A stretch of 64,000 nt of DNA from Bradyrhizobium septentrionale (GCF_011516645.4 NZ_CP088285.1:9736372-9800371), one strand, 5' to 3'; positions 45,416-54,794 are shown, counted from the stretch's first letter. Notes: generated by a model not told the origin, from the sequence alone. Made by a program: numbers and translations.

Positions 45416-46300
45416 TTACGCGAGAAGGTCGTCGAGCGCGTGAGTAAGGTCGTCTACATCAAAGTCATCATGGCTCGAGGCCGTCGAGGCGCTTTCTGCA
45501 CTCTCGCTATCATCGTCCTCACCGCTACCAACTTTGGAAAGATATAGTGTAGGTTTGTCTGCACGTTGCCATTCACCATCGCCGTTCTTGGTCCACTTTT
45601 CGGGATGCTGGGTGGGGTCAAGCACCATGTTCGCTTCATCCACCTCAACATAACCCATGGCTGCTAAGCGTGATTGTGCCTCTAGGCTGGCAGGAGTAGA
45701 ATCAACTAACGGTCGTTCGCCGTCGAGCCGAAGTTGGTGTTCCAGCAGAATATCGCCTGCGTTGTCGACAAGTGGATGAGTGACCCGAAGAACTGTAGTG
45801 GAGGTGATTTCAGTTCGTCCGGGAAACTGATCCTTCCACTTTTCCCCTTCGAACACATCACTCATGCTAAATCCGCCTTCTGTTCTCAGAAGTCCAACAC
45901 TCTTATTGCCCAGCTCATAGCTGAAATAGCGCGCGTCGCTCGTATGCTTTCTGGCAGAACCGACGCCTTTAGCAAGACCTACCGTGCGCTCGGCTTTTGA
46001 GGATACGAAATGCGAGTACTCTTCTGGGTTCGCGGCGATATGCCTGATTCGATCGCCATGAAAGTCCTTCATCTTCCGCTCGAATGAAGACCTTGAGATC
46101 TCTACCACAGGAGGTCGGGGAACGAGACAATACAACCGTGTTGTCGTCGAAGACGAACTAGCGTTGGGATCCGGCGTCTCCAAGTGCATATCTGCTAATT
46201 TCTTTTCGAATTCGTGGCAGCCTGCTGACTGTCTCGTTTCGTCAGCCTCGCCAGCACTCGTGGACGGGATATTGGATGAGCAACCAATTCTGCCATACAT
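45416..46300 (-). CDS. nopP: Putative type III effector, NopP-like
   Basis: The 294-residue protein starts MYGRIGCSSNIPSTSAGEAD. It has a Ser/Thr-rich N-terminal region fitting a type III secretion signal, then a globular part: RPPVVEISRSSFERKMKDFH, IAANPEEYSHFVSSKAERTV, ARYFSYELGNKSVGLLRTEG, TKNGDGEWQRADKPTLYL. The tail is acidic (GEDDDSESAESASTASSHDD). I recognise this as the NopP effector family of rhizobia, from memory. Start ATG 46300 is used rather than 46378 because a tts box ends only about 20 bp above the latter. Low-GC codon use compared with neighbours supports transfer. Confidence 0.65.
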   Translation of the reverse strand: MYGRIGCSSNIPSTSAGEADETRQSAGCHEFEKKLADMHLETPDPNASSSSTTTRLYCLVPRPPVVEISRSSFERKMKDFHGDRIRHIAANPEEYSHFVSSKAERTVGLAKGVGSARKHTSDARYFSYELGNKSVGLLRTEGGFSMSDVFEGEKWKDQFPGRTEITSTTVLRVTHPLVDNAGDILLEHQLRLDGERPLVDSTPASLEAQSRLAAMGYVEVDEANMVLDPTQHPEKWTKNGDGEWQRADKPTLYLSKVGSGEDDDSESAESASTASSHDDFDVDDLTHALDDLLA

Positions 46301-46396
46301 CGCGATTTGCGTTCCTACTGAGAAAGTCTTTTGTAGGTTGGTCATTGCCAGGGGAGAATTATTTACGCCTACGCTCACTCACGGGCTATTTGACTG

Positions 46397-46434
46397 TAGG
46401 ATGATTGGCGAAGTAGCTGACGAGAAGCTGACGA
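46397..46434 (-). promoter_or_regulatory. tts box upstream of the NopP-like gene
   Basis: On the minus strand the sequence CGTCAGCTTCTCGTCAGCT is followed, after a spacer, by ATCATCCTA, matching the TtsI-binding consensus (GTCAGcTTnTCGaaAGCT with a downstream CCTA). It lies 97 bp above the chosen start codon. It implies control by the flavonoid-NodD-TtsI cascade. Confidence 0.75.
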
Positions 46435-46633
46435 GCGGGGCGTCAAGTCCGTCTTCGGCGTGCCACGAGTGATTTTGGTCCATGGCATGGTGCACTCCCT
46501 CGAATCTTCGCAAATCCGAAGGAATCACAGCCGACCGAAATCATTCACTGCTTTTTCGGGCCGCCAACGCGAAGAAGCCATCTTCGTTGGCCGCACGGAC
46601 ATCGGCCAGCCAGTCGGCGGGCACGCCGATCTG

Positions 46634-46820
46634 CCGCTCGGTCCTTGAGCGGCGGGGCGTCCGCCCCCCGTTCGCCCAACCTACACCTCAAGCGCGTTGC
46701 AAAGTACCGGTCGTCAGGCGGTGAAAAGCCGAAGGCAATCCCGCGCGCCTCGTCAGAGCAGATGTGCGGCCACATCAATCGGACCAAAAAAAAACGCACT
46801 CTCACGAATAGGACGGGCTA
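46634..46820. mobile_element. Right-end remnant of an IS1380-family element
   Basis: Nearly identical to the terminal 180 bp at 63040-63217, including the terminal inverted repeat ending ACGAATAGGACGGGCTA. The transposase part is missing. It lies immediately next to the IS1182 fragment. Confidence 0.7.
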
Positions 46821-46821
46821 G

Positions 46822-46930
46822 GAGCCCGTCCAGATATGTTTTCGTGACGGGCATTTGTTGTAGAGTAGCAGGCTCAGGCTGCGTTTGCGAGGTTGAACAG
46901 CTTGAGGAGGTTATGGACGGTGCAGATCAT
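46822..46930. mobile_element. Left-end fragment of an IS1182 element
   Basis: These 109 bp match 16978-17086 (terminal repeat GAGCCCGTCCAGATA and the start of the transposase tail) and sit on a CTAG shared with the IS1380 end. The fragment stops abruptly at GTGCAGATCAT, where IS3-type sequence begins. Confidence 0.8.
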
Positions 46931-47076
46931 AGAGCTGGCGCCGGTTGTTTGGACAGCGCCCCGCGGGATTTAAGTGGATTCCTGCCGGGTTATGCTGAAC
47001 GCGGGGCCTTACGATTTTGTCGTTGCGTCGGGAGGGCGTAGCCCGACCAGAGCGACGACAAAATCGTCGGCGACGG

Positions 47077-47904
47077 TCATGCGGCCATCACCATAGCTTG
47101 CGTGCCGAAGTAAGCCTCGTCGGGCGTGCGCCCGTCAAGGCTCGAGTGAGGGCGTCCCTGATTGTAGAAGGCCAGATACTTGGCAATTGACGCTCGCGCC
47201 TCGGACACGCTGTCGTAGGCGCGGAGATAAACTTCTTCGTATTTGACCGTGCGCCAGAGCCGCTCGACAAACACGTTGTCGCGCCAGGCGCCCTTGCCGT
47301 CCATGCTGATGGCGATCTTCGCGTCCAGCAGCACATCGGTGAACTCGAGGCTGGTGAACTGGCTGCCCTGGTCCGTGTTGAAAATCTCGGGCCTGCCGTG
47401 CTTCGCCAACGCCTCCTGGACCGCTTCGACGCAGAAGGCCGCCTCCATTGTGATCGAGACGCGATGGGCCAGGACCCGTCGGCTGAACACATCGACGACC
47501 GCCGCGAGATAGACGAAGCCACGCCGCATCGGAATGTAGGTGATGTCCATTGCCCACGCCTGGTCGGGCCGCTCGATCTTCAATCCGCGCAACAGGTACG
47601 GGTAGATCTTGTGACCCGGTGCCGGCTTACTCGTGTTCGGGCGACGATAGACCGCCTCGATCCCCATGCGCTTCATCAGCGTCGCGATGTGGCGGCGACC
47701 GGCGTATACGCCCTCCCGCCGCAGCAACGATCGCTGCATACGCGCTCCCGCGAAGGGATAATCGAGATGCAGCTCATCGAGCCGACGCATCAAGGCAAGG
47801 TCCTCGGCCGAAACTGGCCGAGGTTCATAGTAGACCGTGCTGCGAGCCAGCTTCAGGACCTTCGCCTGGCGCACGATAGAAAGATCATGACCGCGGTCGA
47901 TCAT
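47077..47904 (-). CDS. IS3-family transposase OrfB
   Basis: This 275-residue protein has an integrase-core DDE domain: first Asp in AWAMDITYIPM, second in IFNTDQGSQFTSLEF, and Glu in VERLWRTVKYEEVYLRAYD. The upstream HTH_21 part is SIVRQAKVLKLARSTVYYEP and YPFAGARMQRSLLRREGVY. The ATG overlaps the orfA stop (ATGA). It would be made as an OrfAB fusion in an intact element by frameshifting. The OrfB frame is complete. Confidence 0.92.
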   Translation of the reverse strand: MIDRGHDLSIVRQAKVLKLARSTVYYEPRPVSAEDLALMRRLDELHLDYPFAGARMQRSLLRREGVYAGRRHIATLMKRMGIEAVYRRPNTSKPAPGHKIYPYLLRGLKIERPDQAWAMDITYIPMRRGFVYLAAVVDVFSRRVLAHRVSITMEAAFCVEAVQEALAKHGRPEIFNTDQGSQFTSLEFTDVLLDAKIAISMDGKGAWRDNVFVERLWRTVKYEEVYLRAYDSVSEARASIAKYLAFYNQGRPHSSLDGRTPDEAYFGTQAMVMAA

Positions 47905-48105
47905 CGCTTTGCGCTCAGCAGGCCCGCCTTGGTGAGCGCGCCGGACAAAAAATCGTTTTCCAACGCCAGCTCGCCGATCTTGGCATGTAACGCCTTCAAA
48001 TCGACCGGCGTCTCGGCCGACGCCTTGTCATGCCCAAACACGCCGGCGGCGCCTTCCAGGAGCTGGTTTTTCCAGATCGTGATCTGGTTCGGATGTCCGA
48101 TGATC
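47901..48105 (-). pseudogene. IS3-family OrfA, N-terminus lost
   Basis: The remaining part reads HPNQITIWKNQLLEGAAGVF, then the leucine-zipper-like segment DLKALHAKIGELALENDFLS, as in IS3-family OrfA proteins. The helix-turn-helix N-terminal 30-40 residues are missing and replaced by out-of-context codons derived from the IS5 remnant. Confidence 0.8.
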
Positions 48106-48616
48106 CGGACTTCGAATATCTGATCGTCGATTCCACCATCGTTCGGGCGCATCAGCACGCCGCCGGCGCCAAAAAGGGGGGTCTGAAGATCAAGCGGAAG
48201 ATCAAGCGATCGGCCGCTCGCGCGGCGGCCTGAGCACCAAGATACATATGGCCGTTCGAGGCTTGGGATGTCCGGTGCGGTTCAAGCTCACCGCAGGTCA
48301 GAAGGGCGATGCACCGCAAGCCGCCGCATTGATCGAAGGCTTATCCGCCGAGGTCGTCATGGCCGATACGGCCTATGACGCCGATCACTTGCGCCAAGCC
48401 ATCGCCGCCAAAGGCGCGCTCGCCGTGATCCCCAACAACCCGTCACGCGCGCTCAAATATCCACTCGACAAGCATTTCTATGCCCAGCGTCATCTCGTCG
48501 AATGCTGCTTCTCAAAGCTCAAGCAGTTCCGCCGCGTTGCAACCCGCTTCGAAAAGACCGCCCGAAATTACCTGGCCGTCGTCACTCTCGCAGCCATCGT
48601 CTTATGGATGCGATAA
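48092..48616 (+). pseudogene. IS5-family transposase remnant with A5G6 slippery site
   Basis: The C-terminal catalytic half of an IS5 (IS427-type) transposase: DDPDFEYLIVDSTIVRAHQH with the first Asp, then KIHMAVRGLGCPVRFKLTAG, VVMADTAYDADHLRQAIAAK with the second Asp, and HLVECCFSKLKQFRRVATRF with Glu. The first frame passes out of register at AAAAAGGGGGG (48171-48181). A minus-one slip there would join it to the main frame, as expected for programmed frameshifting in this subgroup. The N-terminal third is deleted at the junction with the IS3 element. Confidence 0.75.
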
Positions 48617-48672
48617 GTGTCCACACCACCTAGCCCGTCTTATTCGTCAGAGGGCGCCTGAGAGGCTGGCGA

Positions 48673-49468
48673 GCCGACGCTGTCGCGGCTGGAGAATGCT
48701 CCGCGCCTGCGCGACGTGATCCGACTGACCTACACTTTGGTCGACGCATGGATGGATAGCTACCCGCGCGAGCCGGCATCCGTCACGCTCGACATCGATG
48801 ATACCTGCGATGTCGTCCACGGCCATCAGCAGCTCTCGCTGTTCAACGCTCATTATGACGAACGCTGCTTCCTGCCGATCCACGTCTACGACACGGAGAA
48901 GAGCCGGCCCGTGGCGGTCGTGCTGCGGCCCGGCAAGACGCCGGGCGGCGTCGAGGTGCGTGCCCACCTGCGCCGCCTGATACGGCATATCCGGACGCGG
49001 TGGCACAACACGCGAATTACGTTCCGTGGCGACGGGCACTATGCCCGGCCGGAGGCAATGGCGTGGTGCGAGACCAACGGCATCGACTACATCTTCGGTC
49101 TGTCCGGCACCAAGCCGCTCGCCAGAAAAGTCGACGAGGCCGCCGACGACATCCGCACGCGACGCGCCATCGAGAACCTGCCGGTTCTGCGCGGCTATAC
49201 CGAGACGCGCCACAAGGCAAAGTCCTGGGATCGCGAACGGCGTACCGTCGCCCGTATTGAGGCGACGATGCTCGGCCTCGACATCCGTTTCGTCGTCACC
49301 AGCCTCGATGTCGGCTCGGCCGAGTGGATCTACGACAGCCTGTATTGCGCACGCGGCCAAGCCGAGAATCTGATCAAGCTGCATAAGACACAGCTCGCCT
49401 CCGATCGCACCAGCTGCCGTTCGGCGCTCGCCAATCAAGTCCGCCTCGTTCTCCACACCGCCGCTTAA
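48673..49468 (+). pseudogene. IS1380-family transposase, N-terminally deleted
   Basis: Encodes the catalytic middle: SVTLDIDDTCDVVHGHQQLS with the first Asp, RGQAENLIKLHKTQLASDRT, and ends NQVRLVLHTAA followed by TAA. In family members this position continues as YWLML, and here too WLMLTVRDAIPKARELATAE follows in frame after the TAA, so a Tyr codon has become a stop. About 115 N-terminal residues present in the second copy are missing. The same TAA is found in the other copy. Confidence 0.85.
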
Positions 49469-49495
49469 TGGCTGATGCTGACCGTGCGCGACGCG

Positions 49496-49542
49496 ATTCC
49501 CAAAGCCCGGGAATTGGCCACAGCCGAGTTCGCGACGCTGCG
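49496..49542. repeat. 47-bp direct repeat, left border of effector cassette 1
   Basis: Begins ATTCCCAAAGCCCGGGAATT and ends CGCGACGCTGCG. Its partner at 54795-54841 differs at two positions. It codes for IPKARELATAEFATL of the IS1380 transposase. The same pair brackets the second cassette at 57561-57607 and 62867-62913. Confidence 0.85.
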
Positions 49543-49622
49543 CTGGTTCCGGTCCTTCGTGCCCGGGGGCCCAGGCCGTCGGCGTGAGCCGCTCCAGCCT
49601 GAGCTATCCGCCCATGGCGACA

Positions 49623-52600
49623 TCAGCCCCTGAGTCGGTTCTGCAGTGCCTGCCGATTGGCAACGAGGTTGCTGAGGTTCAGCAGGTCTGGCTCCCGTCC
49701 TTGCTCCAATTGCCTAACCAGCGCCCGCGTGCCGTCCACCACGAAGACGCCGCAATCATAGCCGTTCCGCTGCCGGGCCATGCCGGCTGGCTCCAGGTGG
49801 AGGTCCAGCCGACCTGCGAGATGTTCTGCATCCTTGTTGTTGAGTCCCCCGTAGGAATCGTAGTGATAGGCGACCGGCCGCCCCCGGTCGCGGCGATCAA
49901 CGAACAGCAGCGACCAATGGTTGCCGAGGCTATTAGGATCTTCAGGAACGGCATTAATCACGGGCAGGAACAGGAAGTCGGCTGTATCGTTACCATTATC
50001 GTAGACGATGCGCTGGAATTCGGTTAGCACGACGCCATCGTCGTTAGAGCGCAGATAATTTAGGACGATGAGGGGATTCACGAACCGCGTCCGGGCGGCG
50101 AGATCCGGATGGTTCCTCCGCAAATCCAGCTCCTGGAGCCGGTAATCCCTGTCGATATGCTCGTCGCCCAGCCATTCCGTGTCCTCGAGCACCAGCCCGT
50201 GGCCGTGGGACGAGGCTGTCGGATCTAAAGCCCCGATCTGAGCATCAGCGGAGGTGCTCGGAAATGGCCGTACAGAATTAGCATCGTCGCGTGGTTCGGA
50301 CGGCGTGGGCGCAGTCAGATCAACCAATGGAAAACCACGGTAGGTGTCTGAGCGAGCCCTGGCAGCGGGCGCCGGCGCAAAGTGAGCATCGTCGCGCAAT
50401 TCGGACGGCGGGGGCGCATCCAGATCAACAAAAGACTCAAGACCGCCGTAGGTGTCTGACGGAGCCCTGCTGGTTGATGGTGAGGCCGGCTCTTGCATCT
50501 GCCGCCGCGCCAGCTCCTCGCGCAACCACGCCAAAGCTTCATCATCCGAGAAGGCTGGCGCCGGAGAAAGCCCCTGCGGCGAGCCGGGCTGTCGAACGCC
50601 CTGGTGATGACCCGGTACTGGCCCGGCAAACGGCGGCGGAAAGTCAGGCGCCGGGCTCCAAGCATTGTCACGCAACTCGAACGGTGCGGGCGGATTCGGA
50701 TGAACCGCGGCCTCAAGACCGCCTTCGATGTCTGAAGGAGCCCTGGCAGAGTGCGCTGACGCTGCTTCCAGGGTCGGCCACATACTCCAATCAAAGTTGA
50801 GCGGCATCTGCGGCGACCAGGTTGAGGTGGACCTGGCAGGTTCCTGCTCTCGAGCTTGGACTATCTCCTGCGCCTGCTCAGGGGGAACCCCGGACCACGG
50901 TGGGCCGTCTTCCACCATCAAACGCAGATCCTGATCGTAACCTCCCTGCGGCGCGCTGTGCGCAGGGGCGCCTCCGACGTACGTCGCGACCGCATGCGGC
51001 GCCGTGGCATCTTCGTGCCCGCTCGCCTGCATCATCGGCTGCGCCTGCCATGGCGATGCACCCTGTTGATGGGTGGGGGCCACCGACGTCAGCAGGCGAC
51101 CGCCTGAATTGGCGATCTCGCTCAGCTGCCGCTCGCCGGCAAGGCCGTGCAGATTGTCTAGGGTCCTCGGCCTCTTCGCTGGCCGCAACTCAGCCGTGTC
51201 ATGCTCATCGTTGATGAGGACCTCCTCGCTTGGCAGGAGGTTGCTCCTGGCAAGTGCAGCCATCGGCTCGTCCAGGAACTGCTGGCGGTCGTAGCCCCAG
51301 TTCAAGGGACGAATGGTCTCTCCGGGATCCGATGACTGGTCATGGCGCGCGGCTGGCTCGAGAGATGACGACGGGCCGGGTTCGTCCATCAGCCCCAAAA
51401 GCAAATCCTGATCGTAGCCTTCTGCAGGAAGCCGCTCCTTTGGCCAACTGCCCGCGTCCTGCGACGCGCTGTGCTGCGCAGCGGCGCCGCCGACGGGCAT
51501 CGGCTCCATCAGTGCCGCGTCTTCGGGATCAGGAACGGGGGAAATATGGCGCTCGCGCTCCATCGCTTTAGCGCCGGCCTGCGATTTTCGGAGATCAGCC
51601 AGTGCGGCACCGATATGCCGATTACCCCCGGCGTCCTTCCTATAGCGCTTAACATCTTCATCCAACGTGTTGCCGGAAAGCCGACCAGCAATGCCCTTCT
51701 TGTTGTTTTCACGCAGGTAGTCACTGAAACTGCGTAGAGCAGCTGCATACGCCTTGCTGGTCCTTGTCGCTGCTTCGTTTTTGTACTCTTCGATGAGAGC
51801 CACGTCCTGGGGGTGAGGATTTAGCCCAGAGCGGCCTGTGATCGGCACGACTCCGCCCGTCGACTGGAAGGTCCGGAGATGGTCTATTGCCGGACGGAGT
51901 CTCCTGTTATGACCCTTTTCGATGGCCTCGCGCGCATCATCGGTCAGCGACTGGTCGTCGAGCCGAGCAGCAATCGGATCTTTGTTATTTGCTTTGAGCC
52001 AGCGGCCAAAGCTGCGAAGAGAACTTACATAGCCGTGGGCGGTTTGGTTGGCGGCGTTGCCATTGCGGAGGGCCTCCTCAAGCCCCGAAATAAGGCGAGC
52101 GTCCTCGGAATAAAGAGGCTGCTTGCTCCGCCCTTTCAAAACCCCAGCTGACTGAGCCGGCTGCAGCGCCGAGGCGGCCGGCATTGCTCCACCACCTCCA
52201 TTTGAATTGGCGATCTCGCTCAGCTGCCGCTCGCTGGCAAGGCCGTGCAGATTGTCTAGGGGCCTCGGCCTCTTCGCTGGCCGCAACTCAGCTGTGTCAT
52301 GCTCATCGTTGATGAGGACCTCCTCGCTTGGCAGGAGGTTGCTTTTGGCAAGTGCAGCCATCGGCTCGTCCAGGAACTGCTGGCGGTCGCAGCCCCAGTT
52401 CAAGGGACGAATGGTCTCTCCGGGATCCGATGACTGGTCATGGCGCGCGGCTGGCTCGAGAGATGACGACGGGCCGGGTTCGTCCATCAGCTCCCAAAGC
52501 AAATCCTGATCGTAGCCTTCTACAGGAAGCACCTCCTCTGGCCAACTGCCCGCGTCCTGCGACGCGCTGTGCTGCGCAGCGGCGTCGCCGCCCCGCCTCG

Positions 52601-54533
52601 GCTCCATCAGGGCCGCGTCTTCGGGATCAGGAACGGGGGAAATATGGCGCTCGCGCTCCATCGCTTTAGCGCCGGCCTGCGATTTTCGGAGATCAGCCAG
52701 TGCGGCACCGATAGTCGGATTACCCCCGGCGTCCTTCCTATAGCGCTCAACATCTTCATCCAACGTGTTGCCGGAAAGCCGAGCAGCAATGCCCTTCTTG
52801 TTGTTTTCACGCAGGTAGTCACTGAAACTGCGTAGAGCAACTGCATACGCCTTGCCGGTCCCTGTCGCTGCTTCGTTTTTGTACTCTTCGATGAGAGCCA
52901 CGTCCTGGGGGTGAGGATTTAGCTCAGCGCGGCCTGTGATCGGCACGGCTCCGCCGCCCGTCGACTGGAAGGTCCGGAGATGGTCTATTGCCGGACGGAG
53001 TCTCCTGTTATGACCCTTTTCGATGGCCTCGCGCGCATCATCGGTCAGCGACTGGTCGTCGAGCCGAGCAGCAATTGGATCTTTGTTATTTGCGAAGAGC
53101 CAGCGGCCAAAGCTGCGAAGAGAACTTACATAGGCGTAGGCGGTTTGGTTGGCGGCGTTGCCATTGCGGAGGGCCTCCTCAAGCCCCGAAATAAGGCGAG
53201 CATCCTCGGAATAAAGAGGCTGCTTGCTCTGCCGCCCTATCAAAACCCCAGCTGACTGAGCCGGCTGCAGCGCCGAGGCGGCCGGCATTGCTCCACCACC
53301 TCCATTTGAATTGGCGATCTCGCTCAGCTGCCGCTCGCTGGCAAGGCCGTGCAGATTGTCTAGGGTCCTCGGCCTCTTCGCTGGCCTCAACTCAGCTGCG
53401 TCATGCTCATCGTTGATGAGGACCTCCTCGCTTGGCGGGAGGTTGCTCCTGGCAAGTGCACCCATCGGCTCGTCCAGGAACTGCTGGCGGTCGTAGCCCC
53501 AGTTCAAGGGATGAATGGACTCTCCGGGATCCGATGACTGGTCATGGCGCGCGGCTGGCTCGAGAGATGACGACGGGCCGGGTTCGTCCATCAGCTCCCA
53601 AAGCAAATCCTGATCGTAACCTTCCGGGAGGACCAATGGCTGACTGACAGCTCCCTGCGGCGCGCTGTGCTGCGCAGCGGCGTCGCCGACGCGCCACGGC
53701 TCCATCAGTGCCGCGTCTTCGGGATCAGGAACTGGGGAAATATGGCGCTCGAGCTCCATCGCTTTAGCGCCGGCCTGCGATTTTCGGAGATCAGCCAGTG
53801 CGGCACCGATATTCCGATTACCCCCGACCCCGGCGTCTTTCCTATAGCGCTTAACATCTTCATCCAACGTGTTGCTGGAAAGCCGACCAGCAATGCCCTT
53901 CTTGTTGTTTTCACGCAGGTAGTCACTGAAACTGCGAAGAACAGCTGCATACATCCTGCCGGTCCGTGTCGCTGCTTCGTTTTTGTACTCTTCGATGAGA
54001 GCCACGTCCTGGGGGTGAGGATTTAGCTCAGCGCGGCCTGCGATCGGCCCGACTCCGCCCGTCGACTGGAAGGTCCGGAGATGGTCTATTGCCGGACGGA
54101 GCGCCGTGTAATGACCCTTTTCGATGGCCTCGCGCGCATCATCGGTCAGCGACTGGTCGTCGAGCCGAGCAGCAATCGGATCTTTGTTATTTGCGAAGAG
54201 CCAGCGGCTGAAGCTGCGAAGAGAACTTACATAGCCGTAGGCGGTTTGGTTGGCGACGTTGCCATTGCGGAGGGCCTCCTCAAGCCCCGAAATAAGGCGA
54301 GCGTCCTCGGAATAAAGAGGCTGCTTGCTCCGCCCTATCAAAACCCCAGTTGACTGAGCCGGCTGCAGCGCAGCGGCGGCGGGCATTGCTCCACCACCTC
54401 CATTTGAATTGGCAATCTCGCTCAGTTGCCGCTCAAAGGTCGCCGCATCTGCGGACGGCGCCGCGGGTGAACTCTCTTGCAGGCCCGTGCTGTCCGGCTG
54501 TTCACGCACCCACTTGTTCGAGGGGAAATCCAT
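49623..54533 (-). CDS. Giant repeat-containing Ulp1/C48 cysteine protease effector (NopD/XopD/Bel2-5-like), copy 1
   Basis: This 1636-residue protein starts MDFPSNKWVREQPDSTGLQE. Three tandem units of about 367 residues follow (from residue 34). Each has two helical modules resembling integrase SAM-like core-binding domains (AYGYVSSLRSFSRWLFANNK; YAAVLRSFSDYLRENNKKGI) and a basic LRPAKRPRTLDN segment that could be a nuclear signal. Residues 1140-1440 hold a fourth partial unit and three Pro-rich SDTYGGLE-type repeats. The C-terminal 190 residues are a C48 SUMO-protease domain with His1539 (NHWSLLFVD), Asp1559 (YHYDSYGG), Gln1588 and Cys1594 (NGYDCGVFVVD). LDLHL at 1576-1580 fits an EAR repressor motif. 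A tts box lies upstream. Confidence 0.88.
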   Translation of the reverse strand: MDFPSNKWVREQPDSTGLQESSPAAPSADAATFERQLSEIANSNGGGGAMPAAAALQPAQSTGVLIGRSKQPLYSEDARLISGLEEALRNGNVANQTAYGYVSSLRSFSRWLFANNKDPIAARLDDQSLTDDAREAIEKGHYTALRPAIDHLRTFQSTGGVGPIAGRAELNPHPQDVALIEEYKNEAATRTGRMYAAVLRSFSDYLRENNKKGIAGRLSSNTLDEDVKRYRKDAGVGGNRNIGAALADLRKSQAGAKAMELERHISPVPDPEDAALMEPWRVGDAAAQHSAPQGAVSQPLVLPEGYDQDLLWELMDEPGPSSSLEPAARHDQSSDPGESIHPLNWGYDRQQFLDEPMGALARSNLPPSEEVLINDEHDAAELRPAKRPRTLDNLHGLASERQLSEIANSNGGGGAMPAASALQPAQSAGVLIGRQSKQPLYSEDARLISGLEEALRNGNAANQTAYAYVSSLRSFGRWLFANNKDPIAARLDDQSLTDDAREAIEKGHNRRLRPAIDHLRTFQSTGGGAVPITGRAELNPHPQDVALIEEYKNEAATGTGKAYAVALRSFSDYLRENNKKGIAARLSGNTLDEDVERYRKDAGGNPTIGAALADLRKSQAGAKAMERERHISPVPDPEDAALMEPRRGGDAAAQHSASQDAGSWPEEVLPVEGYDQDLLWELMDEPGPSSSLEPAARHDQSSDPGETIRPLNWGCDRQQFLDEPMAALAKSNLLPSEEVLINDEHDTAELRPAKRPRPLDNLHGLASERQLSEIANSNGGGGAMPAASALQPAQSAGVLKGRSKQPLYSEDARLISGLEEALRNGNAANQTAHGYVSSLRSFGRWLKANNKDPIAARLDDQSLTDDAREAIEKGHNRRLRPAIDHLRTFQSTGGVVPITGRSGLNPHPQDVALIEEYKNEAATRTSKAYAAALRSFSDYLRENNKKGIAGRLSGNTLDEDVKRYRKDAGGNRHIGAALADLRKSQAGAKAMERERHISPVPDPEDAALMEPMPVGGAAAQHSASQDAGSWPKERLPAEGYDQDLLLGLMDEPGPSSSLEPAARHDQSSDPGETIRPLNWGYDRQQFLDEPMAALARSNLLPSEEVLINDEHDTAELRPAKRPRTLDNLHGLAGERQLSEIANSGGRLLTSVAPTHQQGASPWQAQPMMQASGHEDATAPHAVATYVGGAPAHSAPQGGYDQDLRLMVEDGPPWSGVPPEQAQEIVQAREQEPARSTSTWSPQMPLNFDWSMWPTLEAASAHSARAPSDIEGGLEAAVHPNPPAPFELRDNAWSPAPDFPPPFAGPVPGHHQGVRQPGSPQGLSPAPAFSDDEALAWLREELARRQMQEPASPSTSRAPSDTYGGLESFVDLDAPPPSELRDDAHFAPAPAARARSDTYRGFPLVDLTAPTPSEPRDDANSVRPFPSTSADAQIGALDPTASSHGHGLVLEDTEWLGDEHIDRDYRLQELDLRRNHPDLAARTRFVNPLIVLNYLRSNDDGVVLTEFQRIVYDNGNDTADFLFLPVINAVPEDPNSLGNHWSLLFVDRRDRGRPVAYHYDSYGGLNNKDAEHLAGRLDLHLEPAGMARQRNGYDCGVFVVDGTRALVRQLEQGREPDLLNLSNLVANRQALQNRLRG
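51130..54434 (-). repeat. Three tandem 1.1-kb coding repeats in effector copy 1
   Basis: The unit recurs with a period of about 1101 bp (starts near 54434, 53333 and 52232 on the minus strand). Units are highly similar, differing by scattered substitutions and short in-frame indels (for example SRPLV versus SWPEE linkers). A fourth unit begins at about 51131 and is cut short after ERQLSEIANS. Confidence 0.9.
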
Positions 54534-54670
54534 CCCTTCTCCCTTTCAAATTATGAACCGAGCCTTCGATCTGACATGCAGGGAATCAGCAACAAACCAC
54601 CCTTTACAGCCCTCGACAGGCACGCACCGTGAGCATCGGCAGCCGATGTGCTTCCAGTGCGACCAACCCT

Positions 54671-54703
54671 GTTAAATGGGGAAGCTGTCGAGAAACTGAT
54701 GAC
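54671..54703 (-). promoter_or_regulatory. tts box of effector copy 1
   Basis: On the minus strand ATCAGTTTCTCGACAGCTTC followed by CCCATTTAAC fits the TtsI-binding tts consensus. It lies about 138 bp above the start codon at 54533. An almost identical site precedes copy 2. Confidence 0.75.
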
Positions 54704-54794
54704 GACAACGTGCCGCGAGCATGGTGCATGACCTGCGCGCTTCGCCGTCAACAGCCGATAGACCGAAGATTCAGAGACAAAATACTGCTTCTCA

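Larger units (their letters stand above)
46931..48105 (-). mobile_element. IS3-family element, 5' end truncated
   Basis: Contains orfB intact and only the C-terminal two thirds of orfA. The element's orfA-side terminus is replaced at about 48100 by part of an IS5-family transposase. The other terminus is near 46931-46945, just inside the IS1182 fragment, so the IS3 element probably inserted into the IS1182 before deletions removed flanks. Confidence 0.75.
48631..49545 (+). mobile_element. IS1380-family element, left part, first cassette copy
   Basis: Begins with the terminal inverted repeat TAGCCCGTCTTATTCGTCAG and jumps at about 48672, by an internal deletion of roughly 420 bp relative to the second copy, into the middle of the transposase. 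It ends at the 47-bp direct repeat bordering the effector cassette. The matching right part of the IS is at 54795-55102. Confidence 0.8.

Noticed and set aside
46545..46805. Minus-strand frame with RGIAFGFSPPDD, recurring at IS1380 right ends
   Set aside because: It is non-coding 3' tail sequence of the IS read in reverse and appears wherever that tail occurs.
51073..54353. Plus-strand frames of 61-119 codons repeated every 1.1 kb
   Set aside because: They are antisense shadows of the repeated effector coding sequence and recur only because the coding repeats do.
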